In this document: piece after piece, positions 34,201-42,905 of the stretch
Layout: each line of letters begins with the position of its first letter
How positions within the stretch are numbered: the first letter of the stretch is position 1
Source of the DNA: Gracilibacillus lacisalsi DSM 19029
Lineage (GTDB): Bacteria; Bacillota; Bacilli; Bacillales; Amphibacillaceae
DNA: 64,000 nt
Assembly (NCBI RefSeq): GCF_000377765.1
Contig: NZ_KB898662.1
Coordinates: 1 to 64,000, forward strand
Reading direction: 5' to 3'
Translations under genes and position numbers: made by a program
The notes under the pieces: generated by a model
The model's input: only the letters and a program-made list of their open reading frames with translations
Told to the model about the DNA's origin: nothing
Databases searched by the model: none

Positions 34201-36793
34201 AATGGTTCGATACAGCATGTACACCTGCAATATCGACCGTTTCACTTTCATTTTCTGCTTCTAGTAAAGCAACTAAATCTCTAGCTTCACCCCATGTTAC
34301 TTGTTCACTTTCAGACTCCGCTGTTTGATCAGAAACTGCCTCTATAATTTGTACTGCTTCATCACCAGTAATTGTCTCATTTGGACTTACCTTCCCATCA
34401 CTTACTAAGTGATCTGCATAGCCTAATGCTTCAGCAGTTTCAAGCACAAAGGAATACCACTCTTCAGTTGACGTTTCCCAAACCGTTTTCTTCTCAGTCA
34501 GGCTTTTGAACTGTTCCTCATGCACATAGCCAAAGGCTTGATTCACTAAAGAGAAAAATTCAATTCTTGTAATCGCTTCTTCATTCGTCGGAAGTTCATC
34601 AGCTACGATGCCTAATTCTTTCAATTTTTTCAATTCGACACCACTAATCACTTCTTCGAGTTCAGCATGATCCATTTCAATCGGGCGATCATTACCTGCA
34701 TCAGATTTATTATGCACACGCAGGTGGTCAATATTTGCTCCACCGCTTGGACCTACTCCGGTAGCTCGAATGGTATTTTCACCAGCTACAAGCAGAGCTT
34801 TCGTAGATGTATACTCCCAATTCGCCCAATCACCTGTCGGGTCAAAAGCAAGTTCTTCTTCTACTACTTCACCATTCACTTGAATTTCTGCTGGACGCTG
34901 ATCTGTACCACCATGACCATAACGGAAGTCCAAGAAATACTCTCCCTCCGCTGGAACATGGACTGTCCATTCCACCCAGCTTCCAGGAGCATTAGGGCTG
35001 TAATCGATAAAACCATCTCCGGTAAATCCAGCATGTTTATTATCAATTATCACCGTGCCTTCTTCTAATTCCGCCTCTTCTGCTTCATAAATTTCATCAT
35101 ACTCCATTAACACGCTTAAGTGATCAATGTTCGCTCCACCACTTGAACCAACTCCAGTTGCGCGAATAACATTCTCACCTTCTGTTAATGTAGCTTTTGT
35201 GGTGGTATATTCCCATGTTGTCCAATCACCTGTCGGGTCAAAAGCTAGCTCTTCTTCTACGACTTCACCATTCACCTCAATTTCAGCAGGACGAAGATCT
35301 GTGCCACCATGAGCGTAACGAAAATCCAATGTATACTCACCATCAGCAGGCACATTGACTACCCATTCGATCCAGCCACCTGGAGCATTCGGAACATAGT
35401 CAACAAAGCCTGTACCAGTAAAACCAGGATGCTTGTTATCAATAATCGCATCATTTAAATTTGCATCTTCCGCTTCATAAATATTTCCAGCAACAGGCTC
35501 TGATGGTTCTTCTGGTTCCTGCGGCTCTTCTTCCTCCGGTTCTTGATAAAGATTACCTGAGATTTTTAAGTCGTCAACATAGTGTCCATCTGTTCCACTG
35601 TTAGGAGTGAAACTCTCCACAAAATTAACTTTTTCTGCCGGTTGATTAAGCTCCGCTTCTTCATGCACTAGTTCATCATCAATATAAACATTGGCATGCT
35701 GACCGTCTAAATCAATTTCAACTTTTACTTTATACCATGTTTCTTCTTCTACTTCTACTAACGGATGATATTGATCACCTGTGCGATACGTAATAGACCC
35801 ATCTTTTGTTTCAATTATTACCGGTGTACTATTACCTTTAATTCTCATCACTTTGGTTGAACTAGTATAGTTTGGCTGCATAAATAACATTTCAAATGTC
35901 GCTACACCGCCAAGATCCTCCACCGTTTTACTTAAAATAACATTTGTGTCGTCACTAGTATCATCAAGGAATACACTCTTATTCTCTTCAGACGGCACAT
36001 CGACTACCGTTACGGTTCCCCCGCCTTCGGATACATCAACATTTGTAGGAACCTCACCTGTTACATCCTCATTGAAATCTGTTTCAAAAACAAAATCAGC
36101 TTCCGGTGTTTCCGGTGGCAGTTCTACTTCTTCTACTTGTGAAATACGAAGATCATCAATATAATGGCCTAATGCTTTACTTCCAGGAGTAAAGGATTCT
36201 ATATAATTGATTTTCGATGCATCCTCGTAAAAGGCTGCCCCTTCTACTTTTAACTCATCATTGATAGAAACATCAACTGTTTTTTCTATTAAATCTACTT
36301 CAACTTTTAGATCGTACCATTCATTTTCTTGCAACTCTACTAAATTCTGATAGGAATCATCACTGTTTCGGTAACCAATATGGCCATCATTCGTTTCAAT
36401 AATGACGGAGGTACCGTCACCTTTAAGACGCATAACTTTTGATGAACTTGTATAAGTTGGTTGCATAAATTTCATCTCGATCGTTACCTGATTATCCAAG
36501 TCATCCAATGATTTAGAGATTAATACATCATCACTCTCACTTGTGTCATTCAGATATACACTTTTATTTTCTGCATCAGGTAACGCCTCAACGGTGACTT
36601 CTCCACCAGCTGCAGATACATCTAAATTCGCCGGTTCTGTACCTGTTTCCTCATCATTGAAATCATCCTCAAAAATAACAACGTTGTTAAAATCAGACTC
36701 AGCTTTTACCAACATGACTGGTATTGTAGAAAATATGGTCGTAAACATTAACATAAAAATTAGGAATAAGTTAATTGCTTTTTTACCATTCAT
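31223..36793 (-). CDS. Giant wall-anchored pectinase: pectate lyase PL10 fused to pectinesterase CE8
   Basis: This 1856-residue protein has a signal peptide (1-31), two LamG/concanavalin-like modules (about 38-215 and 235-420) and two CBM35-like modules (about 439-565 and 569-694). A helical region of about 180 residues of unclear type follows. The PL10 pectate lyase domain (about 945-1250) shows 'FYEIGTNKPIFSGRDGVIK'. The CE8 pectin methylesterase domain (about 1298-1605) shows GNQDTLYA, VDFIFGAA and LGRPWP. An acidic Pro/Gly/Glu linker, a beta-sandwich ending DHFSTYGVL and an LPDTA sorting signal at 1819 complete it. It would de-esterify and cleave homogalacturonan at the cell surface. AGGGAG precedes the ATG. 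Confidence 0.93.
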   Translation of the reverse strand: MNGKKAINLFLIFMLMFTTIFSTIPVMLVKAESDFNNVVIFEDDFNDEETGTEPANLDVSAAGGEVTVEALPDAENKSVYLNDTSESDDVLISKSLDDLDNQVTIEMKFMQPTYTSSSKVMRLKGDGTSVIIETNDGHIGYRNSDDSYQNLVELQENEWYDLKVEVDLIEKTVDVSINDELKVEGAAFYEDASKINYIESFTPGSKALGHYIDDLRISQVEEVELPPETPEADFVFETDFNEDVTGEVPTNVDVSEGGGTVTVVDVPSEENKSVFLDDTSDDTNVILSKTVEDLGGVATFEMLFMQPNYTSSTKVMRIKGNSTPVIIETKDGSITYRTGDQYHPLVEVEEETWYKVKVEIDLDGQHANVYIDDELVHEEAELNQPAEKVNFVESFTPNSGTDGHYVDDLKISGNLYQEPEEEEPQEPEEPSEPVAGNIYEAEDANLNDAIIDNKHPGFTGTGFVDYVPNAPGGWIEWVVNVPADGEYTLDFRYAHGGTDLRPAEIEVNGEVVEEELAFDPTGDWTTWEYTTTKATLTEGENVIRATGVGSSGGANIDHLSVLMEYDEIYEAEEAELEEGTVIIDNKHAGFTGDGFIDYSPNAPGSWVEWTVHVPAEGEYFLDFRYGHGGTDQRPAEIQVNGEVVEEELAFDPTGDWANWEYTSTKALLVAGENTIRATGVGPSGGANIDHLRVHNKSDAGNDRPIEMDHAELEEVISGVELKKLKELGIVADELPTNEEAITRIEFFSLVNQAFGYVHEEQFKSLTEKKTVWETSTEEWYSFVLETAEALGYADHLVSDGKVSPNETITGDEAVQIIEAVSDQTAESESEQVTWGEARDLVALLEAENESETVDIAGVHAVSNHLLVVTLNGYFEDFTPTDLEVVAPTRRWELLAPGFTNLNIDKAAVATNQFGQTVIVMHSLDEWNEYGEYPVEFEETRFSGDLDTAVEEADNLLTWQMDHGGWTKNWPHIYTRPWDGKESRSEWVNDGVELGTIDNDATISELQYLAEVYQETKDPRYKESIEKGLDFLFKLQYETGGFAQVYPERGNYSDYVTFNDEAMINVLELLDLVAEQRYPFDSDLISEEYVIKSQESIELGIDYILNAQIEVDGKLTAWCAQHDPYTYEPKEARSYEHPSISGSESVGIVRYLLSRPQTEEINEAVLAALEWFDEVKLENTRYVSGDPNNEYFVEDPNSTAWYRFYEIGTNKPIFSGRDGVIKHDIMEIEAERRDGYSWGGHWATQLLEIMQTTGDYTDKVFVQVTGTDSVDVNGRTLVQGDIKVLEGQTKQMNEIESHLVVAQDGSGDYETVQAAIDAVPEKNRNPVTIFIKDGMYKEVVTISTNKPFITLLGESKNDTIITYDNYAGRDNGVGGTLGTSGSASVYLRADDLRIENLTLENSFDESADVEGKQAVAVYASGDRQYFNDVRFIGNQDTLYAHSGTQYYGDVYIEGDVDFIFGAASIVIEDSVIHSLDRGSDSNNGYVTAASTLISEEYGMLFIDSKFTSDAPAETVYLGRPWPAGGNPDAIGSVVIMETKLGAHIKPEGWTSMSGLQPEDARLYEYKNEGPGAVINDSRRQLTDEEAADWTVQNVLKGWDPYALDPIEEPGKDPDEDSDKEPGDGSDEKPGKKAENDDKSPGNGSEQDGDGEGTESPEGENEDNNESSNNTKEMKVELGEEIEVAADMIIAIADSPTKVILPSDLPEGTTLVVKQAEPQNLGDLQVAGDVYTFEFTFPEGFEDYTGEFQLIMGHDDNTENVAIYYYNEATNSWELIGGEVSDGVVTTTVDHFSTYGVLATADDEQDQDATSGEKSSGGFGLPDTATNIFNWLLASGVLLGLGIGLLVIVRKRNQKMVQ

Positions 36794-36838
36794 CCATGAA
36801 TCTCCCTTCTCTTAAATAGTAGCATGACATGTAGTACA

Positions 36839-36854
36839 GGAAATTACGTTTTCC
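36839..36854. promoter_or_regulatory. Palindromic operator-like site upstream of the pectinase gene
   Basis: GGAAATTACGTTTTCC has arms GGAAA and TTTCC around TTACGT and lies 46-61 bp upstream of the pectinase start. It is related to the CcpA-type box before the neighbouring araC-like gene. Confidence 0.45.
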
Positions 36855-36865
36855 CCCCTTCCCAG

Positions 36866-37729
36866 TTATACTTGATTACGGAATTGCTTAGGAGTGACTT
36901 GCTGATATTTCTTAAAGCATCTAATAAAGTTAGATGCTGTTGAAAAACCAATTCGGGAAGCTATTTCTGCAATAGGTATGTTTGTTTCTTTCAGTAATTT
37001 CTTCGCTTCATACATTCTTCTTTGTAATATATATTGATGAATCGTCATACCAAACTCTTTTTTAAAAAAGTGACACAAATAATATTTATTAAAGTGTAAC
37101 TTATCGGCAAGATCCTCTAATTGCCAATTGGTATTCCATAAACTGTTGATTTCTTTTAAAATTCTTTCTTGAGTACGAACTGGATTTGACGCTGATAGTT
37201 GAAAGATTCGATCCTTTGAAGTCTGTATTGATCGACTGAAAAAGAGTAATAATTCTGATACATAAAGGATTAATGCATGTTGATGTTGCCAATTATTCGG
37301 GGACATATCTTCCTGTAATAGTTGACGAATAATATGCTGGAAATTTTCATAGCCTCGTTCCTCTATTTGCAAAAAGAAATGTGGTGTAGGTTGTTGATTT
37401 AATAGGCGTTTAAATGCTTGAAAGATTGGCTGCTCATAGCAAAATAAATCATCCTGAAACATGATCATGACGCGATCATATGCCTGATTATTTGGCAAAT
37501 TCACTTTATGCAGCTTCTCACTGTTAAACAAAAGAACATGACCTCTCTTCAAATGAAAGACGCTTTCTTCAAAAATAAACTGCGCTTCTCCATTTCTCAC
37601 CCATACAATTTCATAACCGCGATGGGAGTGGAAATCTTGTGGTGTCTGGTTATCCACCTTATGTTGGATGGTGAATGTTGTTGGCACTTCCTCTTGTTTT
37701 TGTACGGTTTCTAGTTTCTCTATTAACAC
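36866..37729 (-). CDS. AraC-family transcriptional regulator with cupin sensor
   Basis: The 287-residue protein has an N-terminal cupin-like domain (about 15-150, 'FHSHRGYEIVWVRNGEAQFIF' split around HSHRGYE) and a C-terminal AraC double helix-turn-helix (about 190-285, 'LADKLHFNKYYLCHFFKKEF' and 'IASRIGFSTASNFIRCFKKY'). Such regulators bind sugars and activate catabolic genes. The start is GTG with GGAGG seven bases upstream. It is directly upstream of, and collinear with, the pectinase gene and is its most likely activator. A perfect cre match lies in its own promoter. Confidence 0.9.
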   Translation of the reverse strand: MLIEKLETVQKQEEVPTTFTIQHKVDNQTPQDFHSHRGYEIVWVRNGEAQFIFEESVFHLKRGHVLLFNSEKLHKVNLPNNQAYDRVMIMFQDDLFCYEQPIFQAFKRLLNQQPTPHFFLQIEERGYENFQHIIRQLLQEDMSPNNWQHQHALILYVSELLLFFSRSIQTSKDRIFQLSASNPVRTQERILKEINSLWNTNWQLEDLADKLHFNKYYLCHFFKKEFGMTIHQYILQRRMYEAKKLLKETNIPIAEIASRIGFSTASNFIRCFKKYQQVTPKQFRNQV

Positions 37730-37749
37730 CCTTTCACCTCCGCAATATT

Positions 37750-37763
37750 AGAAAACGTTTTCA
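37750..37763 (-). promoter_or_regulatory. Predicted CcpA cre site
   Basis: The minus strand reads TGAAAACGTTTTCT, a full match to the cre consensus TGWAARCGYTWNCW. It lies 21-34 bp upstream of the GTG start of the AraC-like gene, where CcpA binding would repress it in rich sugar. Confidence 0.75.
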
Positions 37764-37884
37764 TTTTGTATTATAGCATAAATATTACCTATTCCAATAA
37801 CGAAATATTGTTGAAAAAATATTCCGAGATTGCTATTGATGAAAGAGACTTGGACTAAAGAGTAATTAAAAAGTAAAAATCCGA

Positions 37885-37990
37885 ACATTAATGTCTGAGA
37901 ACATATCCCGCTTCGGCAAAACACTTCACACAGTGGATCTTCATCTCGTGCTATTTCCACAGGAGACTACGTATTTTGCCTACGCTAGGT
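37885..37990. repeat. Degenerate family 1 repeat core
   Basis: The sequence keeps the landmarks CAGTGGATCTTCA, TTTCCACAGGAG and GCCTACGCTA in the order seen at 58650-58705. The outer arms have changed to AAAATACGTAG-like ends. The gap 37764-38023 otherwise shows nothing I can assign. Confidence 0.6.
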
Positions 37991-38023
37991 TTAGATTTGT
38001 TCGGATTCTAGTTCTTCCTGTTT

Positions 38024-39553
38024 TTAGTTATGTTCTAGCTTCTTCTGTTGATAGATTGCATCTTTCTGTCTTTGCAAATACCAATGGTGAAAGGTTTTAG
38101 CAAAATCTAGCGGTACATCATTGATCGTTTCAATTCTCGTTGGTGTAGAACGATTCATCGTCGAAATAGAAGCGAGCTGGAAAATCCTCTGTAGCATCGA
38201 TTGCGAATAACTCATTTCGATGACCCGTCTCCTTTTCGTAATAAACATTCTACTAGTTAAGCCGCCATGCCACCATTGCAATTGATCATCTGAGATCGAA
38301 TACTTCGTATGGAGATAATCTAGTATTCTATTCACGATAACGATCAGTAATAACAACAATGACAATAACCACCACGCTGCATCCATTTGAAAAATAGTTG
38401 GTTGGAAATAAATGAGTCCAGCAGTTACCACTATCCAGAACCAACTCGGTTTTAATAGTTTCATATATAAAGAAGACTTTGTTAATCGATTCATAGATTC
38501 CTCTACATAGTAATCCGGTAATAGAGCTTCCATTAATTGATAAGCTCGATTAATCGGCAGAAACGGATATAACGAATTTACACTAACGGCATGATCTTCT
38601 GATTGAGGACTGGCAGAACTGATTAACTTCACTTCCGCTAATCCGAAAATGCGCTTAAGTAAAGTTTGTTCGATTTCTAAACCTTGTATTTTCTGTTTTT
38701 CTATTGCAAATTGTGTCTCATCTAATAGACCTCTCTCAATATAAATATGAGTAGCACTAGATGAAATACGGTATTTCCCATAACGTGAAAATGTTCTGAC
38801 AATACCGATAATTATTGCAATCACAACAGCAACGACGCTTAACATGATAATTAACCATCTGCTATCAATAATTTGATAGAATATACCTTGATAATGATCT
38901 GAATCAGGTAATAGTGGCCCAATAATATCATACAATCCCATCACGATCGGTATGATCGCTAAAAAACTAAGAGAAGTAAAGCTAGCTTTTAGTAAATCCT
39001 GATGGGAAGGCTCAAAATGTATGACATGATCTGTTTCCACTTTCTTTTCAGCATCATTCACTTCTGCTTCATGTTGAGCTTGTTCTTGTTGTTTGTTTTC
39101 CTGCTTAGGCAGTTGTTCTTCCTCTATATTGGCTAATTCTAACAAAAAGGTTGCATGTTGTTTCGACACCACTTCAAAGGCAATTGAATCATCTTCGCCA
39201 TCCATCGCGGTTTCAAATGTAAGGGAAGTCAGATTAAATAGTTTGTGAAAAAGCGTAGTATGTCTAGTTACATTTTGAATTTTTGAAATAGGAATCGTGC
39301 TTGTTTGTTTGATAAAAAGACCTTTTTTGAGCTGAAAGGTATGATTATCCCACTCATAAGTTTCTACAAACCAACTTACCACAATATAGATCAACCGTAA
39401 TAAAACACCGGCAATAAACAGATAACGACCATATTCGAACAACCAAAAGTCAGAATTTCTTTTCACAACAAACAAGAGAATCCCTAGTATTAAACTATTT
39501 TTTATTAATTGATAAATTCGATATATTATAGTTAAAGGATGATATCTCATCAT
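38024..39553 (-). CDS. Membrane protein with three bacterial PH (bPH2/DUF304) domains, YdbT-like
   Basis: The 509-residue protein has paired hydrophobic segments before each of about three PH-like repeats. Each repeat has the signature of DUF304: 'LFIKQTSTIPISKIQNVTRH' near residue 88, 'IEKQKIQGLEIEQTLLKRIF' near 280 and 'KRRRVIEMSYSQSMLQRIFQ' near 440. An acidic, Gln/Glu-rich insert lies near 148-170. It corresponds in layout to YdbT of Bacillus subtilis, encoded next to YdbS. Its biochemical function is not known; yeast-toxin or antimicrobial resistance roles have been suggested for relatives. It overlaps the upstream gene by 4 bp. Confidence 0.88.
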   Translation of the reverse strand: MMRYHPLTIIYRIYQLIKNSLILGILLFVVKRNSDFWLFEYGRYLFIAGVLLRLIYIVVSWFVETYEWDNHTFQLKKGLFIKQTSTIPISKIQNVTRHTTLFHKLFNLTSLTFETAMDGEDDSIAFEVVSKQHATFLLELANIEEEQLPKQENKQQEQAQHEAEVNDAEKKVETDHVIHFEPSHQDLLKASFTSLSFLAIIPIVMGLYDIIGPLLPDSDHYQGIFYQIIDSRWLIIMLSVVAVVIAIIIGIVRTFSRYGKYRISSSATHIYIERGLLDETQFAIEKQKIQGLEIEQTLLKRIFGLAEVKLISSASPQSEDHAVSVNSLYPFLPINRAYQLMEALLPDYYVEESMNRLTKSSLYMKLLKPSWFWIVVTAGLIYFQPTIFQMDAAWWLLSLLLLLIVIVNRILDYLHTKYSISDDQLQWWHGGLTSRMFITKRRRVIEMSYSQSMLQRIFQLASISTMNRSTPTRIETINDVPLDFAKTFHHWYLQRQKDAIYQQKKLEHN

Positions 39554-40032
39554 TCATCCACTTCCTTTAGTTTAGCAAATTCAGCTATCCTAGCACGTAA
39601 TTCTAGTGCCACATGTTCTTCTAAGGCAGGAATAACGTGTGAAGACCCCATTGTCTCGACTTTTATCGAACGCAGTTGATACCCCCGCATAATAGGCCCT
39701 TGACTGGTAGATACTGATTGAATTTTAGACATGGGAACGGTAACCCATTCTTTTGTGAACACACCATAGCTTAATTGAAGATAGTCATTACTGATCTGAT
39801 AACGCCAACTTCGATAGAGATAATGAGGCTCAATGAACGACCAGATTGTACCAACAACCACAAATAGTAGAACAGCTATCAAGATCCAATTAGCCCATAT
39901 GGGCCAGTCAAAGTAATAATCTAACCAAAATAATACTGCCAGCACGATAAGACCAATGATATTACCAATCGTTTCAGATATGATTCTCGCTTTAGGAAAC
40001 TTCGATGATAATTGATGTTCTAATTCATTCAT
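39550..40032 (-). CDS. Membrane protein with one bacterial PH domain, YdbS-like
   Basis: From the ATG at 40032 the protein has 160 residues: two membrane helices (about 23-65) and one DUF304 PH domain ('YGVFTKEWVTVPMSKIQSVS'). The start is fixed by the 3-base overlap of GTATGA with the stop of the DUF418 gene. Both ends of the gene overlap its neighbours, so the three genes form one translationally coupled unit. It is probably the partner of the larger PH-domain protein. Confidence 0.88.
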   Translation of the reverse strand: MNELEHQLSSKFPKARIISETIGNIIGLIVLAVLFWLDYYFDWPIWANWILIAVLLFVVVGTIWSFIEPHYLYRSWRYQISNDYLQLSYGVFTKEWVTVPMSKIQSVSTSQGPIMRGYQLRSIKVETMGSSHVIPALEEHVALELRARIAEFAKLKEVDE

Positions 40033-41210
40033 ACCGCAACATCCTTTGTTTTTGTTTTCGGTTTCGGTTTCGACTTGAACGAAAGATAAACTACTAGTTT
40101 CATCAACCTTTCTAGTGGACCTTGTGTAAAGCGGGCCATATACCATTTACTGCAAAACACTTGTAATATGTAGATAGCAACCCCTAGAAAAATAGCAAAC
40201 CATACTCCTAAACGGGCAAATAATCCTATCCCATACCCATAAAAAATAAAAGTACAGATCACCGTCTGTAAGATATAATTAGTAAGTGATAGTTTCCCGA
40301 CTTGCTCAAACGCATATACGATCACACTCTTTTGACAAACGGTATACAAATAGGCAAACAGGAAAATGTACCCGATAGCCAAAATATTACCTCCAACATC
40401 ACTAAAAGCGATCGTTTCTGAGAAATACGGTATAATCTTCAGCAGTAATCCAATCGGTATTAGCCAGAAAAATGCCTGTTTATATTTATTTTTATTTTTT
40501 TCGGTTTGATGGAGCCATTCTTTTTTGCCAGCATAAATACCAAGTAAAAAGATTGGTAAAAAAACTACCGGTGTTAGTAATAAAATGAGCAATGCCTCGA
40601 TTTCTCCAATTTCTAACGGATCTTCATTATTGCGATGATGTTGTATTTCCTGGTAAGTACCAGTTTGATAAATAGTTAATGTTTCTTCTAAGTAATGGTT
40701 AATAGTTGTGTCACTATAAAGTGCATATTCTTCTTCTGACCCCCAAGGAATATTCATTAATAACAGAAGTCCAAAAAGAATCACAAACCAAATGAAAATG
40801 GTCTTAGCCTTTCGCTTTGCAAAAAATAATAGGAAGAGTCCTATTAAACCGTAAGATAATAAAATATCGCCTTCCCATAAATAATAACTGTGCAGATAGC
40901 CAAATGCTATCAACATCAAAAATCTTCTGAATAAATACCTTTTTACCGGTAATCCCCTGTCTTCTAATTTGTTCGTCATCAAAACCAGTGAATAGCCAAA
41001 AATAAAAGCAAAAATAGGCATAAATGACCCTTCAATAAAAAGATGAGTAGCGTGATAACCTAGCATATCCATTGATGACAAATTAAAAAAGGTAATTTCA
41101 TCTTTTCCAAAAATTCCGTATTGGAAGATTAGTAGATTGGCTAGTAAAATTCCAAACAAACTAAAACCTCTTATTGCATCAATGAGTGAAATCCTCTGTG
41201 TTCGAACCAT
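40029..41210 (-). CDS. DUF418-family membrane protein (YeiB-like)
   Basis: The 393-residue protein has about ten membrane helices. The N-terminal heparan acetyltransferase-like segment reads 'RISLIDAIRGFSLFGILLAN', and the C-terminal DUF418 domain has the helix-rich 'GKLSLTNYILQTVICTFIFY' motif near 305. Relatives are predicted acyltransferases or small-molecule carriers of unknown substrate. AAGGAG precedes the ATG. The C terminus ends in alternating Lys-Pro and Lys-Thr residues just where the next gene starts. Confidence 0.85.
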   Translation of the reverse strand: MVRTQRISLIDAIRGFSLFGILLANLLIFQYGIFGKDEITFFNLSSMDMLGYHATHLFIEGSFMPIFAFIFGYSLVLMTNKLEDRGLPVKRYLFRRFLMLIAFGYLHSYYLWEGDILLSYGLIGLFLLFFAKRKAKTIFIWFVILFGLLLLMNIPWGSEEEYALYSDTTINHYLEETLTIYQTGTYQEIQHHRNNEDPLEIGEIEALLILLLTPVVFLPIFLLGIYAGKKEWLHQTEKNKNKYKQAFFWLIPIGLLLKIIPYFSETIAFSDVGGNILAIGYIFLFAYLYTVCQKSVIVYAFEQVGKLSLTNYILQTVICTFIFYGYGIGLFARLGVWFAIFLGVAIYILQVFCSKWYMARFTQGPLERLMKLVVYLSFKSKPKPKTKTKDVAV

Positions 41211-41340
41211 TCCTGTAGCTCCTTTGCATCTAAATCCATAATTTTCTATTTCACTATAACGGATAAATTATGTAATTTCAATATTTTTTTATTGTTTTTC
41301 GATAAATTTTTGTTGTATAATAAAGTCATACTATGATCAA

Positions 41341-41412
41341 CAGGGGGTTAATAAACCCGTGCTGAAGCTTGAAGTGGTAGGTTTACAGACGGTTAGCACC
41401 GTGATAAATGAG
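41341..41412 (+). repeat. Family 4 element upstream of the DUF2975 gene
   Basis: The stretch begins GGGGGTTAATAAACCCGTG and ends ACGGTTAGCACCGTGATAAA, which contains a small hairpin (ACGG...CCGT). It resembles 24010-24088 and 49820-49888, and lies 29 bp upstream of the coding start. Confidence 0.4.
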
Positions 41413-41440
41413 ACTTCCTGTTAGTTGAGGAGAGTATATA

Positions 41441-42013
41441 ATGAATACAAAAGCTTTATTTAAAGTAACATACTTGATATGTCGAACTTTATTCTTTCTA
41501 ATTATACCTATTGGATTATTCAGTTTTCTATATCATATGGCATTTTTATTTTTTCCAAATTCCAGCTTTGCTGAATCTTTTGGCGAGTTCGAACCGACTA
41601 TTAGCTATTTAACGATTGAATTCGAAACACAGCCCGATATTTTTATCAACACCGACTTAAAAATTTTATCTTTTATTTGTGAGATAAGTTTATTTATCCT
41701 TGTATTAGGTATTTTACGAATCGTTGATAAACTTTTTAAAAATATTTATAAAGAGAGTTTGTTTATGATGGAGAATGTTAAACTCTTTTATATGATAGGC
41801 ATATTCATTCTCAGCTTTGGGACTATTTTCTTTTATACAGAAGGTCTTATCTTTGACAAAACCATTGAAGCGTTACATATTACCAATGCTTCCATTGGAT
41901 TTAGCAACCTGTCTTATATCGATACCATTTTCACTGGTATTTCTTGTCTGTTAATAGGGGTTGCATTGAAGGTTGCTGTAAAAGCAGTAGAAGAGAACAA
42001 ATATACAATTTAA
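41441..42013 (+). CDS. DUF2975-family membrane protein (YoaS-like)
   Basis: The 190-residue protein has four membrane helices (about 12-38, 68-90, 110-130 and 152-178). It fits DUF2975, whose members are encoded beside a small Cro-type regulator, as here. In Bacillus subtilis the matching pair is yoaS and yozG. GAGGAG-like bases precede the ATG. The function is unknown, and the pair probably forms a self-regulated membrane stress unit. Confidence 0.82.
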   Translation: MNTKALFKVTYLICRTLFFLIIPIGLFSFLYHMAFLFFPNSSFAESFGEFEPTISYLTIEFETQPDIFINTDLKILSFICEISLFILVLGILRIVDKLFKNIYKESLFMMENVKLFYMIGIFILSFGTIFFYTEGLIFDKTIEALHITNASIGFSNLSYIDTIFTGISCLLIGVALKVAVKAVEENKYTI

Positions 42014-42026
42014 AGTGGGCGATTCG

Positions 42027-42230
42027 ATGATTAGAATAAAATTAGATGTGATGATGGCAGAACGAAAAATGTCTTTAAATGAGTTATCCGAAAAAGTCGG
42101 CATCACTCCAGCAAACCTATCGATTCTCAAAAATGAAAAAGGAAAAGCAATTCGTTTCAGCACATTGGATGCTTTATGCAAAGCACTAGATTGTCAGCCG
42201 GGTGATTTAATCGAATATATAGAAGAGTAG
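42027..42230 (+). CDS. Cro/CI-type HTH regulator (YozG-like)
   Basis: This 67-residue protein is a single HTH_26-type domain: 'MMAERKMSLNELSEKVGITP' and 'ANLSILKNEKGKAIRFSTLD', followed by 'LCKALDCQPGDLIEYIEE'. I chose the ATG at 42027 because AAAGTGGG lies nine bases upstream. A GTG twelve bases earlier has no such site. It starts 13 bp after the DUF2975 gene and should be cotranscribed with it. Confidence 0.88.
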   Translation: MIRIKLDVMMAERKMSLNELSEKVGITPANLSILKNEKGKAIRFSTLDALCKALDCQPGDLIEYIEE

Positions 42231-42379
42231 TGCTTTGTGCTAGATAAAAGGCATCACTTTACTCCCGTATGGGATTTGACTCTTAAATTTGCTGTTGGCA
42301 CTAATCGTTACTCAATAGCTTGAAGAATGTAGGAAAAACTTAGCAAAATTTTCTCAGTCCTTATCCCTAGATCTGCGAT

Positions 42380-42860
42380 TGTTTTAGTAGTCATTTTGAA
42401 ATATATCAATCACTTAACCGCCACTCCGGCTGCCCACTTCCCTTTCCGTGGGGTTTGTCCTTCAGCTAACTTTTTCGAGCCAAAACCGCTCGAAAAAGTG
42501 GATCTTCAGGTCACACAATTCCCACAGGAGTGGAAGTGGGCGGCCTTCGCTTTATACATGTGCTACAACATTTGTCAGATCAGGCAATTTGAGTTGTTAT
42601 CCCTGTGAAAGTCAAGGTAATGGCATAGGAAATTACTAATAAGTTAGAAAACCCAATATCCTTTTTCTATTATTCATTGTAGTACAAGAATAGCGAAGGA
42701 GACCGTTTCGACTCCTTTAGCGTTAGCATGCTCTTGGAAAGCGAAACTGTCAGCCGTAGCGATTGACTTGCACTAGCTAGCTTTCAAAATGGCAACTCCA
42801 TATGTATAGCTATTCTCGCTTCTTAAAATATACGTGATGAATCACCTTTTCCTAGACAAC
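42380..42860. repeat. Composite dispersed repeat, family 1 (copy C)
   Basis: The core at 42432-42542 is almost identical to copy A. The right flank follows copy A to about 42690, and then a worn inverted core ('GACTCCTTTAGCG', 'GAAAGCGAAACTG') appears. The final 95 bases match 297-395. The gap 42231-42905 holds this repeat and the next gene's terminator. I see no gene in it. Confidence 0.85.
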
Positions 42861-42899
42861 AAAAAATCGTCATGATCTTTTCAACCATGACGATTTTTT
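42861..42899 (-). terminator. Rho-independent terminator of the choice-of-anchor gene
   Basis: Perfect arms AAAAAATCGTCATG and CATGACGATTTTTT supply T runs in both directions. It lies seven bases after the minus-strand stop codon. Confidence 0.9.
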
Positions 42900-42905
42900 G
42901 TTTAT

